Shown here one piece after another: positions 61,279-64,000 of a stretch of 64,000 nucleotides of DNA. Where the stretch lies: assembly GCF_000230715.2 (NCBI RefSeq), contig NC_019792.1:2418001-2482000 (forward strand), in the 5' to 3' direction. Position 1 is the first letter of the stretch. Every line of letters begins with the position of its first letter. Source of the DNA: Natronobacterium gregoryi SP2. Lineage in GTDB: Archaea; Halobacteriota; Halobacteria; Halobacteriales; Natrialbaceae. Position numbers and translations under genes: made by a program. The notes beneath the pieces are model-generated. The model searched no databases. It saw only the letters and a list, made by a program, of their open reading frames with translations, and was not told where the DNA came from.

Positions 61279-63278
61279 CGAATCCCACCCCCACTGCGGG
61301 CATAACGGGCGACGGTCTCGTCGATCGGTTCGTCGTCGGGCCAGTCTACGACCCGGATACCGGCGCGCTCGAGGTCGAATCGGCGGACGCGGCGGGCGAC
61401 CCCTGCCAGCCGCTGGCCGGCGGTTTCGTCGGCGGTCGGGTCAGGGCTGACGACGGTGACCGGATGGCCACGCGCCTCGAGTCGGCGGGCGACGTCGGCC
61501 GAGCCGCCGTCACACAGCGGCGAGAGCAGGACGATCCCCGTCTCTGCCGAGAGGCGACGCCGGAGCGTTCGCAACTGGGTGAGCCACGGAACCTCTCGGT
61601 CCGGCGGGGAGGCGTCGAACTGTGAGTGAGTCGCGAGCAACTCCCGGAACTGCAGTTCGTGGTGGCGACCGGACGCGGGCGCGAGCCAGCAGGCCTCGTC
61701 GCTCCGTCGACGCTCACTTTCGGAGCCGACTGGACCGATACCTGCGAGCCCAATCGAGTGGCCGTCCTCGAGTAGGGTCGCACCGATTCGGCCCGCGGCG
61801 GCGATCGACCGGTCGACGGCGTGCGTTCCGTCGGCGGTCGGCGCGACGTAGGCCGACTTCCGGGCGTCGACGAGGACGACGACTCGTGCCGATCGCTCCT
61901 CGTGGAACTCGAGCGTCGTGAGTTCGCCGGTCTTCGCACGGCGGTTCCAGTCGATCCGTGAGAGCGGGTCGCTCGAGCGATACTCCCGGACCGAGTGAAA
62001 CGTCGTCCCGGAGCCGCCGTCGGCGGTCAGGAGTCGGCCGGAAAACGATGTCGCAGTCGCCCGTATCGGAACCGACGTGGCGATCGGCCGGAGGTCGGGC
62101 TCGCAGACGACGGTCGTCTCCCCGTGGTCGGCCCCCAGAAAGAACTCTCGTTCGGTCGACTGCGAGAGGTCGCGGGCGAGCACGAGCGCGGGATCGAACG
62201 CGTGGTTCCCGCGCTGGACGACGGTCGTGTACTCGAGTGTGGCCGACTCGCCGGGTCGGAGTGCCGTTCCGAGTCGACTCGAGCCCGTGGTGACGACCAT
62301 CCCCGGTGGGACGCCGTCGACGATCCGGAGGTCGGGGACGAACGATCCTCGTTCGTTCGTGATCGTGACGGTGACGTCGACCTCGTCGCCGGGTTCGGGG
62401 TCGGTCTCGCTGACTGATCGCTCGAGGGAGAGTTCGAGTGTCGGTGAGTCGAACGCGCGTGCAAAGCCCGCGTAGCCGACGCCGACGACGCCGGCGAGGA
62501 CGACGGCTGGGGATTCGGCGAGTGCACCGATGCCGACGGCGGCAAGCGCGACGACTCCGATCCCGGTCCAGTAGCCGGTCGCGATTTGCCGGGCCGGTTC
62601 GATTCCGTCGATCGGGTCGTCGTCGGCCCTCGTCCGTCGGGGTGGCTCGTCCTCCCGGCCGAATTGGCGGCCGAACCTGTACGTCGGGAGAGTGCGATCT
62701 CCGGCCGGTGTGTCGGACTCGTATCCGATCGCGGCGATTTCGGCGACCGCATGGGAGACTCCGGACTGGAAACGCGATCCGTTTCCGTATCCGAGAAGCC
62801 CGCCGACTCGATCCCGGATCGATCGGACCGGACGTTCGAGGTCCGGGGAGAGGAACGCGGCCGCAATCTGGTCGTCGGTCCAGGTTCCGTCCTCGAGTTG
62901 TTGCTTGGCGGCCTCGGGCGGGTCACCCTCGAATCGGGTGAGAACGGCGACGGCGACGTCCCGGAGGCTGTCGGCGATCCGCCGGTTGACGGTTCCGTGC
63001 CGCGAGGAGACTTGACGGAACGTCGAGAGCGCGTCGGAGACGGTCTCGCCGGGGACGGCGACGTGGACTGTTCGTTCGGGGTCAGGAGTTCCGAGTCGTG
63101 TGCGGACGCCGCGTCGCCGCGAGACGCTTCGGAAGGCGATTCCGAGGACGAGCAGGGCAACGAGGACGACGGCCGTCTCCGTCAGGCCGATCGTCAGGAG
63201 ACCACTGCTGACCGCGATCGCGCCGACGAACGCCAGAGTCCCAAGCACCAGGAAAGCGGTACGGCTGCTGGCGCTCAT
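61275..63278 (-). CDS. DUF58 domain protein
   Basis: 667 residues from ATG 63278 (MSASSRTAFLVLGTLAFVG). Two membrane helices near the N-terminus and another pair around 235-270 are followed by a domain-like repeat (VSETDPEPGDEVDVTVTITN, a CARDB/DUF11-like beta domain). The DUF58 core follows with YRSSDPLSRIDWNRRAKTGE and a von Willebrand-A-like segment RVVVLVDARKSA. DUF58 proteins act with MoxR ATPases in assembly of surface or metalloprotein complexes. Both ends overlap the neighbours by ATGA. Confidence 0.82.
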   Translation of the reverse strand: MSASSRTAFLVLGTLAFVGAIAVSSGLLTIGLTETAVVLVALLVLGIAFRSVSRRRGVRTRLGTPDPERTVHVAVPGETVSDALSTFRQVSSRHGTVNRRIADSLRDVAVAVLTRFEGDPPEAAKQQLEDGTWTDDQIAAAFLSPDLERPVRSIRDRVGGLLGYGNGSRFQSGVSHAVAEIAAIGYESDTPAGDRTLPTYRFGRQFGREDEPPRRTRADDDPIDGIEPARQIATGYWTGIGVVALAAVGIGALAESPAVVLAGVVGVGYAGFARAFDSPTLELSLERSVSETDPEPGDEVDVTVTITNERGSFVPDLRIVDGVPPGMVVTTGSSRLGTALRPGESATLEYTTVVQRGNHAFDPALVLARDLSQSTEREFFLGADHGETTVVCEPDLRPIATSVPIRATATSFSGRLLTADGGSGTTFHSVREYRSSDPLSRIDWNRRAKTGELTTLEFHEERSARVVVLVDARKSAYVAPTADGTHAVDRSIAAAGRIGATLLEDGHSIGLAGIGPVGSESERRRSDEACWLAPASGRHHELQFRELLATHSQFDASPPDREVPWLTQLRTLRRRLSAETGIVLLSPLCDGGSADVARRLEARGHPVTVVSPDPTADETAGQRLAGVARRVRRFDLERAGIRVVDWPDDEPIDETVARYARSGGGIR

Positions 63279-64000
63279 CGGTCGACCTCCCTGGCACCGT
63301 CTTCGCACACGGTCGCGTCACCGTCGCTCTCGGCGTAAACCAACTCTATCTCCCGGAGAACGGTCGTCGCCCGCCGTTCCATCTCCGGTGTCGGCTCCTC
63401 GTGACCGTATCTGACGTCCTCGAACAGACGCGTGAGTTCCTCGACGTGGTCCCGCTCGAGTCCGACGTCGATCGCGGCTTGCGCGAACTCCCGTGGCGTG
63501 CTCGACTCCGGCCTGTCGACCTCGAGTGGCCGAGTCATCTCTCGCCACGCGCGATAGATCTCGTTGTCGATGTCCGTCGCGTCGGAGAGTCGGTCTGCGG
63601 CTCGTCCGGCAGCGGAGCCGACGGCTGCGGCGCTGGCACCCCGTTCGTCGGGCTCGGCGGCGTCGGCTGCAGGCTCGCCGTCGGCCGTTTCCGATCCGTC
63701 GTGGCGACTGATGAGGAGTCCGCCGACGACGATCACAGTTACAACCACGAGAAAGGCGACGATCGGCTCGGCGGCGACTGCGTCGCCGTCTCCAGTTCCG
63801 AATCCGTCGTCTCCACCGCCCGCGAGAGCGCTACCGGGCTCTTCGACAGTCTCCTCTGGCGGGAACAACTCGGGGGCAACCTGGACGACCGCGAAAACGA
63901 ACAGCGCGACGAGGAGACAAAGCGCGAGTACGCGGAGCGCGTCGCGTCTGTGAGTGAGCAGGTACCAGACGACGACGATCGTCACGAAGATCAGGAGAGC
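63275..64000 (-). CDS. DUF4129 domain membrane protein (5-prime cut by window edge)
   Basis: The frame is open to the window end, so the N-terminus is missing; a GTG at 63985 is in frame but lies inside a membrane helix (LLIFVTIVVVWYLL). Two more hydrophobic segments follow near 20-40 and 75-95 of the visible part. The C-terminal cytoplasmic part matches DUF4129: YRAWREMTRPLEVDRPESST and PREFAQAAIDVGLERDHVEELTRLFEDVRYG. It precedes DUF58 with an ATGA overlap. In some bacteria DUF4129 is fused to a transglutaminase domain; none is visible here. Confidence 0.8.
   Translation of the reverse strand, partial: ALLIFVTIVVVWYLLTHRRDALRVLALCLLVALFVFAVVQVAPELFPPEETVEEPGSALAGGGDDGFGTGDGDAVAAEPIVAFLVVVTVIVVGGLLISRHDGSETADGEPAADAAEPDERGASAAAVGSAAGRAADRLSDATDIDNEIYRAWREMTRPLEVDRPESSTPREFAQAAIDVGLERDHVEELTRLFEDVRYGHEEPTPEMERRATTVLREIELVYAESDGDATVCEDGAREVDR

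Noticed and set aside
1-64000. CRISPR arrays
   Set aside because: No regularly spaced direct repeats of 25-40 bp with unique spacers were found; the repeats seen are dispersed palindromes and CTAG-bounded elements.

Overview
The window is a GC-rich (roughly 62-64 percent) chromosomal segment of a haloarchaeon. Acidic proteins, Tat lipoproteins, haloarchaeal TATA boxes, the cdrL-cdrS-ftsZ2 cell-division module, NucS, aCPSF1 and TFB all point there. The mix of IS elements, alkaliphile-type antiporters and opsin-like genes would fit the Natrialbales, but that is inference.

Layout. 1-5250: end of a KDPG aldolase, a Rio2 kinase, a tyrosine recombinase, then about 2 kb without recognisable genes. 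5250-13560: a lower-GC patch with an intact IS6-type insertion sequence (perfect 8-bp target duplication), a decayed universal-stress-protein gene, two overlapping cation:proton antiporters, a winged-helix regulator and a large DDE transposase gene. 14200-16240: two tandem opsin-like proteins that both lack the retinal-binding lysine. 16660-24360: housekeeping genes (lipoate ligase family, endonuclease IV, methyltransferase, DUF7095, DUF4442, hydrolase, NcsA) and small membrane proteins. 24554-26970: ftsZ2, cdrS, cdrL with a cluster of GTAAGAC/GTCTTAC sites, then tRNA-Tyr. 27540-31000: a LAGLIDADG-like protein, a type IV pilin and a wrecked IS1595 transposase. 31000-37370: a Bat-type regulator inside a nest of small CTAG-bounded elements, followed by a DMSO-reductase-family operon (small protein, molybdoenzyme, FeS subunit, NrfD anchor, truncated TorD). 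37670-44680: MATE exporter, NucS, a lipoprotein and aCPSF1/FttA. 45086-47697: an ABC exporter operon destroyed by a small palindromic insertion and a nonsense codon. 47844-51848: a PotABCD-type ABC importer. 52235-64000: endonuclease III, DUF371, a phosphatase-superfamily protein, pyrophosphatase, PadR, RNase HI, TFB, OsmC, and a DUF4129/DUF58/DUF7519 operon cut by the window end.

The most distinctive signal is non-coding. An imperfect palindrome of about 80 bp, with ends near ATACGG...CCGTAT, occurs 12 times. Eleven copies lie in intergenic 3-prime flanks, often touching a stop codon, and two pairs are in tandem. One copy sits inside an ABC permease gene, and removing exactly 83 bp rejoins one open frame of 545 residues, so the family has been mobile. 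The inner arms change in a paired way between copies, so structure rather than sequence appears conserved. A second, unrelated set comprises exact 88-bp and 110-bp elements with shared CTAG ends. Together with the many frameshifted genes, this shows a segment shaped by small non-autonomous elements.
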